Shown here piece by piece: positions 39,256-49,330 of a stretch of 64,000 bases of DNA. This DNA is from Thiorhodovibrio frisius (GTDB taxonomy: Bacteria; Pseudomonadota; Gammaproteobacteria; Chromatiales; Chromatiaceae). Each line of letters starts with the position of its first letter. The first letter of the stretch is position 1. Where the stretch lies: assembly GCF_033954835.1 (NCBI RefSeq), contig NZ_CP121471.1, positions 310,001 to 374,000 of the forward strand, given 5' to 3'. The translations under genes were made by a program, and so were the position numbers. The notes below the pieces were generated by a model that saw only the letters and a list, made by a program, of their open reading frames with translations, searched no databases and was not told the DNA's origin.

Positions 39256-39930
39256 TCAGTCCGCGACTCCCGCCAGTGCCAGCCCAAAGCGCACCTGTCC
39301 GGCGGTTTTCTCGCGCAGCCATGACCATCCGGAAGGCAGGTTGGGGAAGGGCTCGCGGGCATCGGTTTCGAGATAGATACGCGCGCCGGCTGCCAGCCAG
39401 GGGCGGGTGCTGAGTGCGTCCAGGCTGGCCGGGAGCAGATGTTCGGCGAAGGGTGGGTCGAGAAAGACGATGTCGAAGGGTGTTGGGTTGACGGTTGCCA
39501 GCCAGTGCAAGCTGTCGGCTGCATGGATGCACGCATTTTCCGCTGCCAGGGTTCTCGCATTGGATTGCAGTTGACGTGCTACGGCGGCATTGCGCTCTAG
39601 CATCACCACCTGCGCGGCACCGCGTGACAGAGCCTCGAAGCCCAGGGCGCCGCTGCCGGCGAAGGCATCCAGGCAGCGACTGCCGGCGATGACGGGTTGC
39701 AGCCAGTTAAACAGGGTTTCGCGGGTGCGCTCAGCAGTGGGGCGCAGGCCGGGTTGATCAGGAATGGGCAGGCGGCGGCCGCCGAAGCGACCGCCAATCA
39801 GGCGTAGTTTGCCCGTTGGAGACTTGCGCCCTGGTGTCCGCTTAGAGGTTGCCAGCGTTGGTTTCCGTGTTTTCAGGGCTTGGAGTTTGCTCAGGGGCGA
39901 CCTGCGTTTCTTCGGTCTCGGGCTGGCCAA
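39256..39930 (-). CDS. rsmD: 16S rRNA (guanine(966)-N2)-methyltransferase
   Basis: 224 residues. Core: GKLRLIGGRFGGRRLPIPDQ, PTAERTRETLFNWLQP, motif I CLDAFAGSGALGFEALSRGA and FDIVFLDPPF. It methylates G966 in the 30S head. The first 40 residues are a basic Lys/Arg/Ser/Pro extension lying inside the end of the upstream peptidase gene (89-base overlap); a later non-ATG start is possible. Its place behind the M16 pair and opposite ftsY is the usual gammaproteobacterial order. Confidence 0.93.
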   Translation of the reverse strand: MASPRPKKRRSPLSKLQALKTRKPTLATSKRTPGRKSPTGKLRLIGGRFGGRRLPIPDQPGLRPTAERTRETLFNWLQPVIAGSRCLDAFAGSGALGFEALSRGAAQVVMLERNAAVARQLQSNARTLAAENACIHAADSLHWLATVNPTPFDIVFLDPPFAEHLLPASLDALSTRPWLAAGARIYLETDAREPFPNLPSGWSWLREKTAGQVRFGLALAGVAD

Positions 39931-41236
39931 CCATCACAATCTGCAATTGATCGGGCTTCACCCGGCGGGCAAAGGCATCGCGGATCTGCTCTCGGGTGAC
40001 GGCGCGAACGCGCTCGTTGAAGCGTTCCAGGTGATCGAGCGGCAGATTGTAGAAGCCCATGACCGCCAGGTAGGAGACGATCTTGCCGTTGCTTGCGATG
40101 CGCAGCGGAAAGCCGCCGGTGATGTTTTTGACCGCATCGGCGAGCTGCTCTTCACTCGGGCCTTCGCTGACATACTGTCGCAGCGTATCCAGCAGCACCC
40201 TGCGCGCCTGCTCGGCCTGAGCGTTCTTGGTTTGCAGGCCGAGCACAAAGGGCCCAGGCTGCGCCAGCGGCAGAAAGTAGCTATAAACGCTGTAGGACAG
40301 GCCGCGTTTCTCGCGCACTTGTTCCATCAATAGAGACACCAGCCCGCTGCCACCAAGAATATGGTTGCCGACATAGAGCGGGAAATAATCCGGATCACCG
40401 CGCTTCATGCCGGGCAGGCCAGCGTAGAGATGTGTCTGGCTGGATGGGAAATTGATGGTCTGGATCTGGCCCTGGTCGAGACCCGCCACCGGCGGCAGCG
40501 GCGGCGGTGCCTTGCCTGTTGGCAGGCCAGAGCTGATCGCCTCGGCGATGGCCTCGGCCTGAGCGCGATCAATGGCGCCCACCATGGCGATGGTCGCACC
40601 GCTCGCGCGATAGTAATCCTGGTGGAAGCGCTTGAAGTCCTCTTGCTCGAGTTGTTCGACGCTCTCTGCCGTGCCGGATGGATCGCTGGCGTAGGGATGA
40701 TCGCCAAAGACGGCACGATAGAGTGCCTTGCTGCCAACGGTGCCAGGGTCCTGCTCGGCCTGACGCAGGGCGGTCAGACGGTTGCGGCGCATGCGCTCGA
40801 CATCCTCTGGGGCAAAGCGTGGCCTGCTCAGGACCTGCGTCAGGGTCTCGACAGCGGTCTCGAGCGTCGGCGGATCAGTCAGGGTGCGCAGGCTGGCGGT
40901 GGTCATGTCGCGATCCGTGCTGGCGCTGAGCTGGGCACCGATGGACTCGACCCGCTTGGCGATGGTGTCGGCATCCCAGTCGCCGGCGCCCTGGGTGAGC
41001 AGGCTGGCGGTCAGGGAGGCGATGCCCGGGCGGGCGCCATCGCGTCCGCTACCGGCATCGAGGGCGACGCGAATGTCGAGGATCGGCAGGTCGGGGGCCT
41101 CGACAAAGAGCACCTTGGCACCAGCGTCGGTCTGCCAGGCCTGGATCTCCGGTGCTGCCAGCGCGGCTTGGGTCGAGACCAGCAGAGCGAGCAGGGCGCC
41201 GGCGACGGGCAAGCGTTGTAACATTTTAGCGAACAT
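39842..41236 (-). CDS. M16 family peptidase subunit without zinc site
   Basis: 464 residues with a signal peptide (LLALLVSTQAALAAPEI). The M16 fold is visible (GIASLTASLLTQGAGDWDAD at the site where catalytic members have HxxEH, and the R/Y-type loop NHILGGSGLVSLLMEQVREK), but the zinc-binding HxxEH is lacking. Such proteins pair with an active M16 partner, here encoded directly upstream with an 11-base overlap. Confidence 0.92.
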   Translation of the reverse strand: MFAKMLQRLPVAGALLALLVSTQAALAAPEIQAWQTDAGAKVLFVEAPDLPILDIRVALDAGSGRDGARPGIASLTASLLTQGAGDWDADTIAKRVESIGAQLSASTDRDMTTASLRTLTDPPTLETAVETLTQVLSRPRFAPEDVERMRRNRLTALRQAEQDPGTVGSKALYRAVFGDHPYASDPSGTAESVEQLEQEDFKRFHQDYYRASGATIAMVGAIDRAQAEAIAEAISSGLPTGKAPPPLPPVAGLDQGQIQTINFPSSQTHLYAGLPGMKRGDPDYFPLYVGNHILGGSGLVSLLMEQVREKRGLSYSVYSYFLPLAQPGPFVLGLQTKNAQAEQARRVLLDTLRQYVSEGPSEEQLADAVKNITGGFPLRIASNGKIVSYLAVMGFYNLPLDHLERFNERVRAVTREQIRDAFARRVKPDQLQIVMVGQPETEETQVAPEQTPSPENTETNAGNL

Positions 41237-42707
41237 GACCTTGCCCTCCTTGGATCGGCGAGGCGCTTGCCTGTTGGTCAGCTCCGTCGAGCGGGAGAGG
41301 GTCCAGTTCGGCGCGAGTGCGGTTGTCGGGGCGGATGTATTCGCGGGCGACGGCCTGAATCTGCTCAGGCGTCACGGCGGCCAGATGGGCGACGTAATCA
41401 TCGGCCAGTTCCCAACCCAGGCCGACACTCTCGAGCTGACCGAGCAGCATGGCCTGGTAGAAGACCGAGTCCTTCTCGTAGATTTTGCCGGCAATCAGGC
41501 CGGTGCGAATCCGCTCAAGTTCTTCGGCACTGACTGGCTCCTCGCGCAGCTGCTCGATTTCCGTCAGCATGGCCTTTTCCAGCTCGGCGATACTCTTGCC
41601 CTTGGCCGGAGTGCCGTCGAACAGCAGCATGCCGGACAGGCGCCCGAAGGCACTGTAGCTGGCATCAACCGCCGCTGCGACCTGCTGACCGCGCACCAGG
41701 TTGCGACTAAAACGTGAGCTGGCGCCGTCGTCGAGCACGGCGGTCAGCATCTCCAGCGCATAGGCCTTCCAGGCAAGCTCGCTGTCCGGACCAAGATCGC
41801 GCAGCGCCGGGGTTTTGTAGCCAAACAGTAGGTAGGGCTCCTTGGCTGGTGCGGCAACGGTCAAGGTCTTGGCGCCAAGCTGTTCGGGCTCGGTGCGCGG
41901 TTTGAGTGCGGCGATGGGCTCTGGCTGTAAGGGGCCGAAGTGCTTCTCGGCTAGGGCAAAGACCGCCTCCGGCTCGACATCCCCGACCACCACCAGGGTG
42001 GCATTGTTGGGCGCATACCAGAGCCGGTACCAGGCGCGCAGATCCTCGACTTGAACGGATTCCAGATCGCTCGCCCAGCCGATCACCGGGATGCGATAGG
42101 GCGAGGCATCATAGGCGGTGGCATTGAAGCGCTCGAAGGTCAGGGACTCGGGGTCATCGTCGGTGCGCAGGCGGCGCTCTTCCTTGACCACCTCCAGTTC
42201 TTTCAAGAACTCTTCTTCCGGCAGTGCCAGTCGGCGCATGCGCTCGGCCTCCAGCTCAAAAGAAATCTCCAGCCGGTCCGCAGCCATCGTCTGGAAATAG
42301 GCCGTGTAGTCGCGGCTAGTAAATGCGTTCTCATCGCCGCCATTGGCCGCGATGATGCGCGAGAACTCGCCTGGGGCCAGATTCTCCGTCCCTTTAAACA
42401 TCATGTGCTCAAGCAGGTGGGAGATGCCGGTAATGCCGCCGTGCTCAAAGCTGGAGCCGACCTTGTACCAGACTTGAGAGGTGACAATGGGCGCGCGTCT
42501 GTCCGGCTTGACCAGTATCTTCAATCCGTTATCCAGGACTCTCTCGAACACTTGCTCAGCCCCCGGGGACGACTCAGCCGCTGCGGGTGAGGGCTTGACG
42601 GTAGCCGCGTTGTCCGCCGGCGCAGGGCTTGCGCTCGCGCCGAGCGACAGGGAGCTGGCGAGTAGCCCAAGCAAGAGATGTCTGGGGTAAGAAATTGGAA
42701 TCTTCAT
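41226..42707 (-). CDS. Zinc-dependent M16 family peptidase (catalytic subunit)
   Basis: 493 residues from ATG 42707. After a signal peptide (LLLGLLASSLSLGASA) the inverted zinc motif HLLEHMMFKGT is intact, followed by NAFTSRDYTAYFQTMAADRL and the downstream glutamate region. Periplasmic M16 peptidases degrade short peptides, leaders and amyloid-like fragments. Divergent from ftsY. Confidence 0.94.
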   Translation of the reverse strand: MKIPISYPRHLLLGLLASSLSLGASASPAPADNAATVKPSPAAAESSPGAEQVFERVLDNGLKILVKPDRRAPIVTSQVWYKVGSSFEHGGITGISHLLEHMMFKGTENLAPGEFSRIIAANGGDENAFTSRDYTAYFQTMAADRLEISFELEAERMRRLALPEEEFLKELEVVKEERRLRTDDDPESLTFERFNATAYDASPYRIPVIGWASDLESVQVEDLRAWYRLWYAPNNATLVVVGDVEPEAVFALAEKHFGPLQPEPIAALKPRTEPEQLGAKTLTVAAPAKEPYLLFGYKTPALRDLGPDSELAWKAYALEMLTAVLDDGASSRFSRNLVRGQQVAAAVDASYSAFGRLSGMLLFDGTPAKGKSIAELEKAMLTEIEQLREEPVSAEELERIRTGLIAGKIYEKDSVFYQAMLLGQLESVGLGWELADDYVAHLAAVTPEQIQAVAREYIRPDNRTRAELDPLPLDGADQQASASPIQGGQGHVR

Positions 42708-42984
42708 AGCACTCTGGCGAAGCTCCTTGGCGGCAGTCAGGTTAAGCAGGCAGTTTGGATGAAATGTCCGCTTCAGTATGGGGACAGGATCAGGGAAACT
42801 CCAGGTATTCCCGGCGGACATGGACTTTCGGCTTGGTTCGGGCCGGGCAGCGGGACCGGACTCGCTCGGCGCCTTCTGCTAGCATACTGGGGCATCAAGA
42901 TAGTGTCTGGAGCCGGCAGCGCGGGCCAAAGCGCGCGCGCTGCGTTCCAGACGGCCCCCAGTTTGCCGGAAACACGCACAAGCC

Positions 42985-44709
42985 ATGTTTGGATTTGGGA
43001 AAAAGAAACACAAGCAGGATCAAGCCGCGCATGAATCGGCGCTGCAAGCGGCCGCCGAGGCCAGGGCCAAGGCCGCAGCTGATCATGGCGCCCTGTCCGG
43101 GCTCGAAGCAGGGCGTGCAGCCGATACCACCCGGCCCGGTGCGTCCTTTCCACTGCCGACTGCCCGCACGGCCGCCCAAGCCGCCAGCCCGCCGGTTGCA
43201 ACCAAAGCGACCAGGCCAAAACCCGCGCCCTCCCGCCAGGCAACACCGGCCGATTTAGCGCCTGCTGATTCGGCACCGGTTGATTTAGCACCGGCTCGGC
43301 CGGCACCCGTCCCTTCAGCGTCTGTCCCTTCAGCAACAGGGCGGTCGCAGCCAGCCGGCTCGATTCCTGTGGGCAAGGGCCAGGCCGCAGCCGAGCAGGA
43401 TGCCGACAAGGGCAAGTCAGACGCCAAAGGCGGCAAGAAGGGCGGTTTTTTTGCCCGCCTGCGCGGCCAGGGCAGCGATCACCCAGGTGAGGGGGTGACG
43501 ACGGATGACGGGGCTGCCGGCAAACCCAAGCGCAAGAGACCAATGCCAGTCAAGCCGCCGGCGGCTGCGCAGAGGCGGGTAGAAACGCCGTCGCTGGCGC
43601 CAGCTACAGTCGCAGTATCAAAGCAGACCAGGCCAGTCGCACCGATGCCGACACCGACGCCGACACCGGGGCCTGATTCCAAGCCCGAAACCGAACTCGC
43701 AACCGAGTCCGGACCTGAATCCGAAGCCACCCGCGCCAGCCTGCTTGCGGCTGCCGCAGCGGAGGCAGAAGCGGCCGCCGCCGAGGAGCGTCGTGGCATG
43801 CTCGCGCGGCTGAAAACCGGGCTCAGCCGCACCCGCGCCATCCTCAATGCCGATATCGGCGATCTGGTCAGCGGTCGCAAGGAAATCGACGAGGACCTGC
43901 TCGAGGAACTCGAAACCCTGCTGCTGACCGCCGATGTCGGCGTGCCCGCCACCACCCGCATCATCGAGGACCTATCCGGCCGCGTGCGCCGGCATGAGTT
44001 GTCCAAGCCCGCGGCCCTGGTCGCCGCCTTGCGCGCGGAGCTGAACACTATTCTCAGCGCCAGTGCCGCCCCGGTGCGCCAGCCCGCGCCTGGGCGCCCG
44101 CAGGTCATCCTTATGGTCGGCGTCAATGGCGTGGGCAAGACCACCACCATCGGCAAGCTGGCCAAAAAGCTCCAGGCCGAGGGCAACTCCATCATGCTCG
44201 CCGCAGGCGACACCTTCCGCGCTGCGGCGGTCGAACAACTCCAGACTTGGGGTGAGCGCAACCAGGTGCCGGTGATCAGCCAGGGTAAGGGCGCGGATTC
44301 GGCCTCGGTGATTTACGATGCCCTGCAAGCCGCGACCGCGCGCGGCATCGATGTGCTGATCGCCGACACCGCCGGGCGACTGCACACCAAAAGCAACCTG
44401 ATGGAGGAACTCAAGAAGATCGCCCGGGTCATGCGAAAGATCGACCCGGAAGCGCCGCACGAGGTGATGTTGGTCGTGGACGCGACGACCGGCCAGAACG
44501 CCCTGCATCAAGCGCAAGAGTTCCACCGCGCCATCCCGCTGACCGGCATCGCCCTGACCAAGCTCGATGGCACCGCCAAGGGCGGTATTCTGTTCGCGCT
44601 GGCTGATCAGGTGCGCATCCCCATCCGCTTCATCGGCATGGGTGAACAGATCGACGACCTGCGCTATTTTGAGCCGGATGAATTTCTCAATGCGCTGTTA
44701 TCGCCTTAG
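42985..44709 (+). CDS. ftsY: Signal recognition particle receptor FtsY
   Basis: 574 residues. The NG GTPase domain occupies about 280-574: G1 [18 protein letters not shown] (near 380), [18 protein letters not shown] (near 461), [10 protein letters not shown] (near 525). The first 270 residues are a Lys/Ala/Pro/Thr-rich acidic-basic linker (the A domain), longer than in E. coli and with repeats such as PTPTPTPGP. FtsY docks SRP-ribosome complexes on SecYEG. First gene of ftsYEX. Confidence 0.97.
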   Translation: MFGFGKKKHKQDQAAHESALQAAAEARAKAAADHGALSGLEAGRAADTTRPGASFPLPTARTAAQAASPPVATKATRPKPAPSRQATPADLAPADSAPVDLAPARPAPVPSASVPSATGRSQPAGSIPVGKGQAAAEQDADKGKSDAKGGKKGGFFARLRGQGSDHPGEGVTTDDGAAGKPKRKRPMPVKPPAAAQRRVETPSLAPATVAVSKQTRPVAPMPTPTPTPGPDSKPETELATESGPESEATRASLLAAAAAEAEAAAAEERRGMLARLKTGLSRTRAILNADIGDLVSGRKEIDEDLLEELETLLLTADVGVPATTRIIEDLSGRVRRHELSKPAALVAALRAELNTILSASAAPVRQPAPGRPQVILMVGVNGVGKTTTIGKLAKKLQAEGNSIMLAAGDTFRAAAVEQLQTWGERNQVPVISQGKGADSASVIYDALQAATARGIDVLIADTAGRLHTKSNLMEELKKIARVMRKIDPEAPHEVMLVVDATTGQNALHQAQEFHRAIPLTGIALTKLDGTAKGGILFALADQVRIPIRFIGMGEQIDDLRYFEPDEFLNALLSP

Positions 44710-44841
44710 GATGCTTGAGCGGTGGACCAGTCGCAGGGGCGAATTGATTCGCCCTATGGCGGCGCTTGCGCGAGTGGTCAGTTGCTCGGTGTTCATGTTC
44801 TCTGCATCCCCGCAGCATCTGCCTTTAGGGGGCAAACAGCC

Positions 44842-45513
44842 ATGATTCGCTTTGAGCGTGTGTGGAAAAGGTTCCCGGAACGTGGCGATGCACTCAAGGA
44901 TTTGAGCTTCGAGTTGGCCAGTGGCGAGATGGCCTTTCTGACCGGCCACTCGGGCGCCGGCAAGAGCACCCTGCTGCGGCTGATCGGCCTGATGGATCGT
45001 CCGAGCCGCGGGCAGATTCTGGTCAATCGGATGAATATCAGCGAATTGCCAGCGCGCAAATTGCCCTACTACCGCCGCCAGATCGGCATGATTTTTCAGG
45101 ATCACCGGCTACTACAAAATCGCACGGTGTTTGACAATGTCGCCCTGCCGCTGATCGTCTCTGGCATGACGCGCAAGGAAATCGGCAAGCGGGTGCGCGC
45201 GGCACTCGATCAGGTCGGCCTGCTGCGTTTTGAGCGCGCACTGCCCATCACCCTGTCCGGCGGTGAACAGCAGCGCGTTGGCATCGCCCGCGCCGTGGTG
45301 GCGCGCCCGCCGGTGATTCTGGCCGACGAGCCCACAGGCAATCTGGACCCGGACCTGTCGCGCGAGATTTTTGGTCTGTTTGAGCGTTTTCACGATGTCG
45401 GCGTCACCCTGCTAATCGCCACGCACAACATCGACATTGTCAGCTTCATGCAGCACCGCATCATCCGCCTGCATGAGGGGCGGTTGGACGCAGACAGTGG
45501 TGGCAGCTGGTGA
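44842..45513 (+). CDS. ftsE: Cell division ABC transporter ATPase FtsE
   Basis: 223 residues from ATG 44842. Walker [10 protein letters not shown] (residues 35-43), signature [15 protein letters not shown], Walker [15 protein letters not shown]-loop IATHN. FtsEX does not transport; it controls amidases through EnvC at the septum. The gap from ftsY is 132 bases. Confidence 0.97.
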   Translation: MIRFERVWKRFPERGDALKDLSFELASGEMAFLTGHSGAGKSTLLRLIGLMDRPSRGQILVNRMNISELPARKLPYYRRQIGMIFQDHRLLQNRTVFDNVALPLIVSGMTRKEIGKRVRAALDQVGLLRFERALPITLSGGEQQRVGIARAVVARPPVILADEPTGNLDPDLSREIFGLFERFHDVGVTLLIATHNIDIVSFMQHRIIRLHEGRLDADSGGSW

Positions 45514-45520
45514 AACCCCG

Positions 45521-46483
45521 ATGAAACAGCGCATGCGCCGTCAGCGGCGCCCGTTCTCCGCCCGTTTCGAGGCCTGGCTCGCACATCATCGCGAAAGTGC
45601 GCTGGTGACCTTGCTGCGGCTGGCTGCCGCGCCTTTTGCGGCTGGCATGACAGTCGCCGCCATGGCAGTGGCCCTGATGTTGCCGGCCTCGCTCTACGTG
45701 CTGACCGGAAACCTCAAGGTGCTTGGCGGCTACTGGGACGGCTCGGCGGCCATTTCCGTCTTTCTCGAGCCCGGTGTCGATGAAGCGGCGGCCCAGGCGC
45801 TCGCGCGACAATGGCAGGCGCGCAGCGATATCGCCCGCGTAGGCGTGATCACGCGCGAGCAGGGCCTGGCAGAGTTTCGCGAATACAGCGGCCTGGGAGC
45901 GGCGCTCGATCAGCTCACTGAGAACCCCTTGCCGGTAGTGATTTCGGTGTTTCCGGCACCGCAGCTGAGCGGAAAAAAGGCGCTCGAGCAGCTCGTGGCC
46001 GGGCTCGAGCAACTCACCGACGTCAATTTCACCCGGCTGGATACCGAGTGGGCGCATCGCCTGCAAGCGCTGGTGGAACTCCTAGAGCGCGCGCTCTGGC
46101 TGCTCAGTCTGGCGCTGGCGCTCGGGGTGTTGCTGGTAGTGGGCAACACCATCCGACTGGAAATCGAGAATCGACGCGATGAAATCGAAGTGATGCACCT
46201 GGTGGGGGCCACCACCGGCTTTATTCGTCGGCCGTTTCTCTACAGCGGAGCCTGGTACGGGCTGCTAAGCGGTCTGGCCGCCTGGGGGATGGTGTGGCTG
46301 ATGGTCCTGGCCATGCAAGTCCCGGCAGACCGACTGGCGGAGAGCTATCAGAGTGTCTTTCTGCTGCACGCGCTCGACCCCCTGGCCTCGCTGGTGCTGG
46401 TTGGCGGTGGCACGGCGCTTGGCATTCTCGGCAGCTGGTTTGCCGTCGGTCGTCATCTCGGCGCCATGCAGCCGTCGCGCTGA
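45521..46483 (+). CDS. ftsX: Cell division membrane protein FtsX
   Basis: 320 residues from ATG 45521. Cytoplasmic basic N-terminus (MKQRMRRQRRPFSARF), one membrane segment at about 40-65, the periplasmic domain (SVFLEPGVDEAAAQALARQW), then three membrane segments with NTIRLEIENRRDEIEVMHLV between, the family signature. It couples FtsE ATP turnover to periplasmic hydrolase activation. It starts 8 bases after ftsE. rpoH, a frequent next gene, is absent. Confidence 0.96.
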   Translation: MKQRMRRQRRPFSARFEAWLAHHRESALVTLLRLAAAPFAAGMTVAAMAVALMLPASLYVLTGNLKVLGGYWDGSAAISVFLEPGVDEAAAQALARQWQARSDIARVGVITREQGLAEFREYSGLGAALDQLTENPLPVVISVFPAPQLSGKKALEQLVAGLEQLTDVNFTRLDTEWAHRLQALVELLERALWLLSLALALGVLLVVGNTIRLEIENRRDEIEVMHLVGATTGFIRRPFLYSGAWYGLLSGLAAWGMVWLMVLAMQVPADRLAESYQSVFLLHALDPLASLVLVGGGTALGILGSWFAVGRHLGAMQPSR

Positions 46484-46544
46484 GGCGACGGCTTGCCCTG
46501 GCTGGGGATGGGGCTAGATGGGGCTGAATTGAATGCGCCAGAGG

Positions 46545-46904
46545 TCAGGCGGCCTTGTTGGTGCTCGACTTGCTGCTGGCGGACGCTTTGCCCGTATCCT
46601 TCGCGGCTGGCTTTTCGGCGGTGGTCTCTTTCTTAGCCGGTTTCTTAACATCACCTTTGGATTTGTCGCCGGTGGATTTATCGCCGGCCTTATCGCCCGC
46701 ATCGACGACATTCTTGCGGCCATCCTTTTTAAAATCCGTTTCATACCAGCCGGAGCCTTTCAGTCGAAAGGCAGCGGCGGAAATTTTCTTTTTCAGCGCC
46801 GATGCGCCACATTCCGGACAGTCGGTCAGCGGCGCAGCACTGATTTTTTGTAGGGCGTCCATCTCATGGCCGCAGGCTTCGCAACGGTATTCGTAAATGG
46901 GCAT
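46545..46904 (-). CDS. FmdB family zinc-ribbon regulatory protein
   Basis: 119 residues. The zinc ribbon MPIYEYRCEACGHEMDALQK with CPECG defines the family, then SAAAFRLKGSGWYETDFKK. The last 55 residues are a Lys/Asp/Gly/Ala low-complexity tail (KSTGDKSKGDVKKPAKKETT), a common but variable trait. Convergent with ftsX. Function not established; some members affect amide uptake regulators. Confidence 0.9.
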   Translation of the reverse strand: MPIYEYRCEACGHEMDALQKISAAPLTDCPECGASALKKKISAAAFRLKGSGWYETDFKKDGRKNVVDAGDKAGDKSTGDKSKGDVKKPAKKETTAEKPAAKDTGKASASSKSSTNKAA

Positions 46905-47048
46905 GGTCGGGGTCCTCGGTTTAACGCAAAGTTTAACCCGCGCAATATGGGGTTGTGGCGCGCTAAACGCAAGTGGAACTGACGTGATTTTTTCACCAAG
47001 TCCGCCCGGCGACAGCCGAGCCTGCGACTTTTTCAGGAGATGCCTTGA

Positions 47049-47903
47049 ATGGACGAGATTGAACCGCGCCGGGTGCTTATCACTGGCTGCTCCAGCGGAA
47101 TTGGGCGCGCCTGCGCCTTGGGGCTGCTCGAGCGCGGCTATCAGGTGGTTGCCAGCGCGCGTCGGGCTGCGGATGTGGCGGCGCTCAAACAGGCCGGATT
47201 GCCAGCGGTGCGCATTGATCTGGCGGACTCAGACAGCATCGCCAGCGGTCTTGATGCGGCGCTGCAACTCACCAATGGGCGCCTGGATGCGCTCTTTAAC
47301 AACGGCGCCTTTGGCCTGCCGGGCGCGGTGGAAGATCTAACCCCCGAGGCGCTGCGCGCCCAGTTCGAGACCAACCTTTTCGGCTGGCACGACCTCACCC
47401 GGCGGGTCATCCCGCTGATGCGCGCCCAGGGCAGTGGTCGCATCATTCAAAACAGTTCGGTGCTTGGGCTGGTGGCGCTGCCGTTTCGCGGTGCTTATGT
47501 GGCAAGCAAGTTCGCGCTCGAGGGGCTAACCGATACCCTGCGTCTGGAGCTGGCCGGCAGCGGCATTCAGGTAATTCTGATTGAGCCCGGCCCCATCGAG
47601 AGCCGCTTTCGGGAGAATGCCAGGGCGGCATTTCAGACCTATGTCGATCCTGCGGGCAGCCCCCATGCCGAGGCTTACCAATGCATGGCCGAGCGTTTGG
47701 AGCAGGAGGGTGCAGTGCAGCCTTTCACTCTGCCAGCCGATGCGGTGATGAAAAAGCTCATCCTGGCACTCGAGAGCCCAACACCCAAGGCCCGCTATGC
47801 GGTCACCCTGCCAACCCATCTGCTCGGTGCATTGCGGCGCCTGTTGCCCACTTGGGCACTCGACGCTCTGCTGCGCAAGGTGAGCCGGGGCGGGCGGGGT
47901 TGA
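47049..47903 (+). CDS. Short-chain dehydrogenase/reductase (classical SDR)
   Basis: 284 residues. Nucleotide site TGCSSGIGRACALGLLERGY, NNGAFGLPGAVEDL (the NNAG-equivalent), catalytic Ser in QNSSVLGLVALPF and Tyr-x-x-x-Lys in GAYVASKFALEGLTDTL. The substrate cannot be told. AGGAG lies 10 bases before ATG 47049. No operon partner. Confidence 0.92.
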   Translation: MDEIEPRRVLITGCSSGIGRACALGLLERGYQVVASARRAADVAALKQAGLPAVRIDLADSDSIASGLDAALQLTNGRLDALFNNGAFGLPGAVEDLTPEALRAQFETNLFGWHDLTRRVIPLMRAQGSGRIIQNSSVLGLVALPFRGAYVASKFALEGLTDTLRLELAGSGIQVILIEPGPIESRFRENARAAFQTYVDPAGSPHAEAYQCMAERLEQEGAVQPFTLPADAVMKKLILALESPTPKARYAVTLPTHLLGALRRLLPTWALDALLRKVSRGGRG

Positions 47904-48089
47904 TCCACGAGACCGCACTTGCTCTGCGTCGACAGCGACGCTGTAAATGTGGCTTGAGGGCGAAGGTGAGGTGGTGACTGCCTGGGCGGCGCCAGGCTTA
48001 GGGGCCTGGATCGGCAGTCTGAGCCTGAATGCGCCTGAATGAACTTGGGGAGGAGGCAAGTGGAGCGGGAATTGGGGCGCTGGGGCGTA

Positions 48090-48143
48090 TTACCGTGAAA
48101 CAACGGGCTTCATCCGCCGGGGTGGCCGTGACCATGAGCGTTA
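48090..48143. repeat. Hairpin repeat, variant 1, after rpmG
   Basis: TTACCGTGAAACAACGGG ... GGGGTGGCCGTGACCATGAGCGTTA; in the opposite orientation to the mreB copies. 54 bases beyond the rpmG stop, between convergent SDR and rpmG. Confidence 0.85.
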
Positions 48144-48196
48144 GGCGCGGCCAGTTTGGCCCTTGGTGGCTTGCGCCTTGGCCGTATGACCCGAAC

Positions 48197-48364
48197 CTAT
48201 TTGATCTTGCCTTCCTTGTACATCACATGCTTGCGCACGACGGGATCGTATTTCTTGATCTCCATCTTGCCCGGTTGATTGCGCTTATTCTTGGTGGTCG
48301 TGTAAAAGTGACCAGTGTCGGCGCTGGAATTGAGGCGAATTTTATCTCGAGCGGCTTTGGCCAT
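48197..48364 (-). CDS. rpmG: 50S ribosomal protein L33
   Basis: 55 residues: [54 protein letters not shown]. This is the zinc-free L33 type (no CxxC). A second hairpin repeat pair lies upstream, between it and rpmB. The upstream 5' leader has GGAGATACAGC before ATG 48364. Confidence 0.96.
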   Translation of the reverse strand: MAKAARDKIRLNSSADTGHFYTTTKNKRNQPGKMEIKKYDPVVRKHVMYKEGKIK

Positions 48365-48458
48365 GCTGTATCTCCTGATCGGGACCTCTGTCCCTGGCTG
48401 CTGATCGCGCTGGCGACCTGAAGACGAATCTGTTGGGGTGGTGCCGAAACCGGCCTGA

Positions 48459-48558
48459 GGTTCATGGTCCCGACCACCCCGGATAATGAATCCGTGTGAT
48501 TCACAGTAAGGTTCATGGTCCCGACCACCCAGGGTAATGAATCCGTGTGATTCACACG
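48459..48558. repeat. Two tandem hairpin repeats (variant 2) between rpmB and rpmG
   Basis: Copies at 48459-48508 and 48509-48558, nearly identical to each other and to the copy after gatB. They lie inside the rpmB-rpmG transcription unit, where a hairpin could separate or tune the two genes or protect the rpmB mRNA end. Confidence 0.88.
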
Positions 48559-48614
48559 AAAACCCGGACTAAAACGAGACTCTGAGAGAGTGTTGAATCC
48601 TCGGTCTTGCGTCT

Positions 48615-48851
48615 TTAGACCTTTTCGCCGCGTGCGCGCAACTCGGCCACCACGACCTCAATACCCTTCTTGTCGATAATGCGCATGCCGTTGCTGCTGA
48701 CACGCAGGCGCACCCAGCGCTTTTCTGGCTCAACCCAGAATCTGTGGTAGCGCAGGTTGGGGAGAAACCGGCGGCGGGTTTTGTTATGGGCGTGGGAAAC
48801 ATTGTTACCGGCCAGCGGGCGTTTGCCGGTGACCTGACAGACTCGAGACAT
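48615..48851 (-). CDS. rpmB: 50S ribosomal protein L28
   Basis: 78 residues: [63 protein letters not shown] 48851 is chosen because similarity starts there. The gap to rpmG is 250 bases, larger than usual because of the repeats. Confidence 0.96.
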   Translation of the reverse strand: MSRVCQVTGKRPLAGNNVSHAHNKTRRRFLPNLRYHRFWVEPEKRWVRLRVSSNGMRIIDKKGIEVVVAELRARGEKV

Positions 48852-49330
48852 GGCGGCTGACCTCGGGGAAACCAAATGATTGGGGCAGGCTGAATGGTCG
48901 GCGAAGCGACAGGCGCGCGCGATCAGCAAGCAGCCGATGGAAACCGGCAATTGTATAACCCATGGATGAAGTGGTCAAGACGGCGCGATCATCTGCTGCA
49001 AGACGCCGGGCCGGCGAGGGGAAATCAGCGCGCTCCGCCTGATTATTTCAAACCACGCTGCCGCTGTTTGCTAGGCTTGAAGCAATGGCAGGCGTATTTT
49101 GCCCGATGCAGCTTGGGCCGATGCCAGTTTTCCGCGTCTGGATATCGTCTCAGGCGCCAAGCGTCATACCATAAAAACAGAATGTACCGGCAATAAAAAC
49201 AGGTATCACCGAGAATCACTGGGCACTGAGAAGGTGCCGGTGACCGGGAACCATAGCCAGAGGCTTTCACACCACTGGCCAAGACACAGGCCAAACCACT
49301 GAAGAGATCGCGGAACAGGACACAATACTA
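48852..49330. other. Divergent region rpmB / chemoreceptor
   Basis: 479 bases without a gene. It holds the presumed rpmB promoter on the minus strand and, at 49172-49197, a flagellar-type promoter candidate for the chemoreceptor gene. Confidence 0.5.
49172..49197 (+). promoter_or_regulatory. Possible sigma-28 (FliA) promoter of the chemoreceptor gene
   Basis: TAAA-N14-GCAATAAA resembles the FliA consensus TAAA-N15-GCCGATAA, one base short. It lies about 135 bases before the chemoreceptor start. Chemotaxis genes are often FliA-controlled. Confidence 0.4.

Noticed and set aside
43479-44261. 260-residue Ser-rich frame antisense to ftsY
   Set aside because: Shadow of the FtsY linker and NG domain, whose GTPase motifs are on the plus strand.
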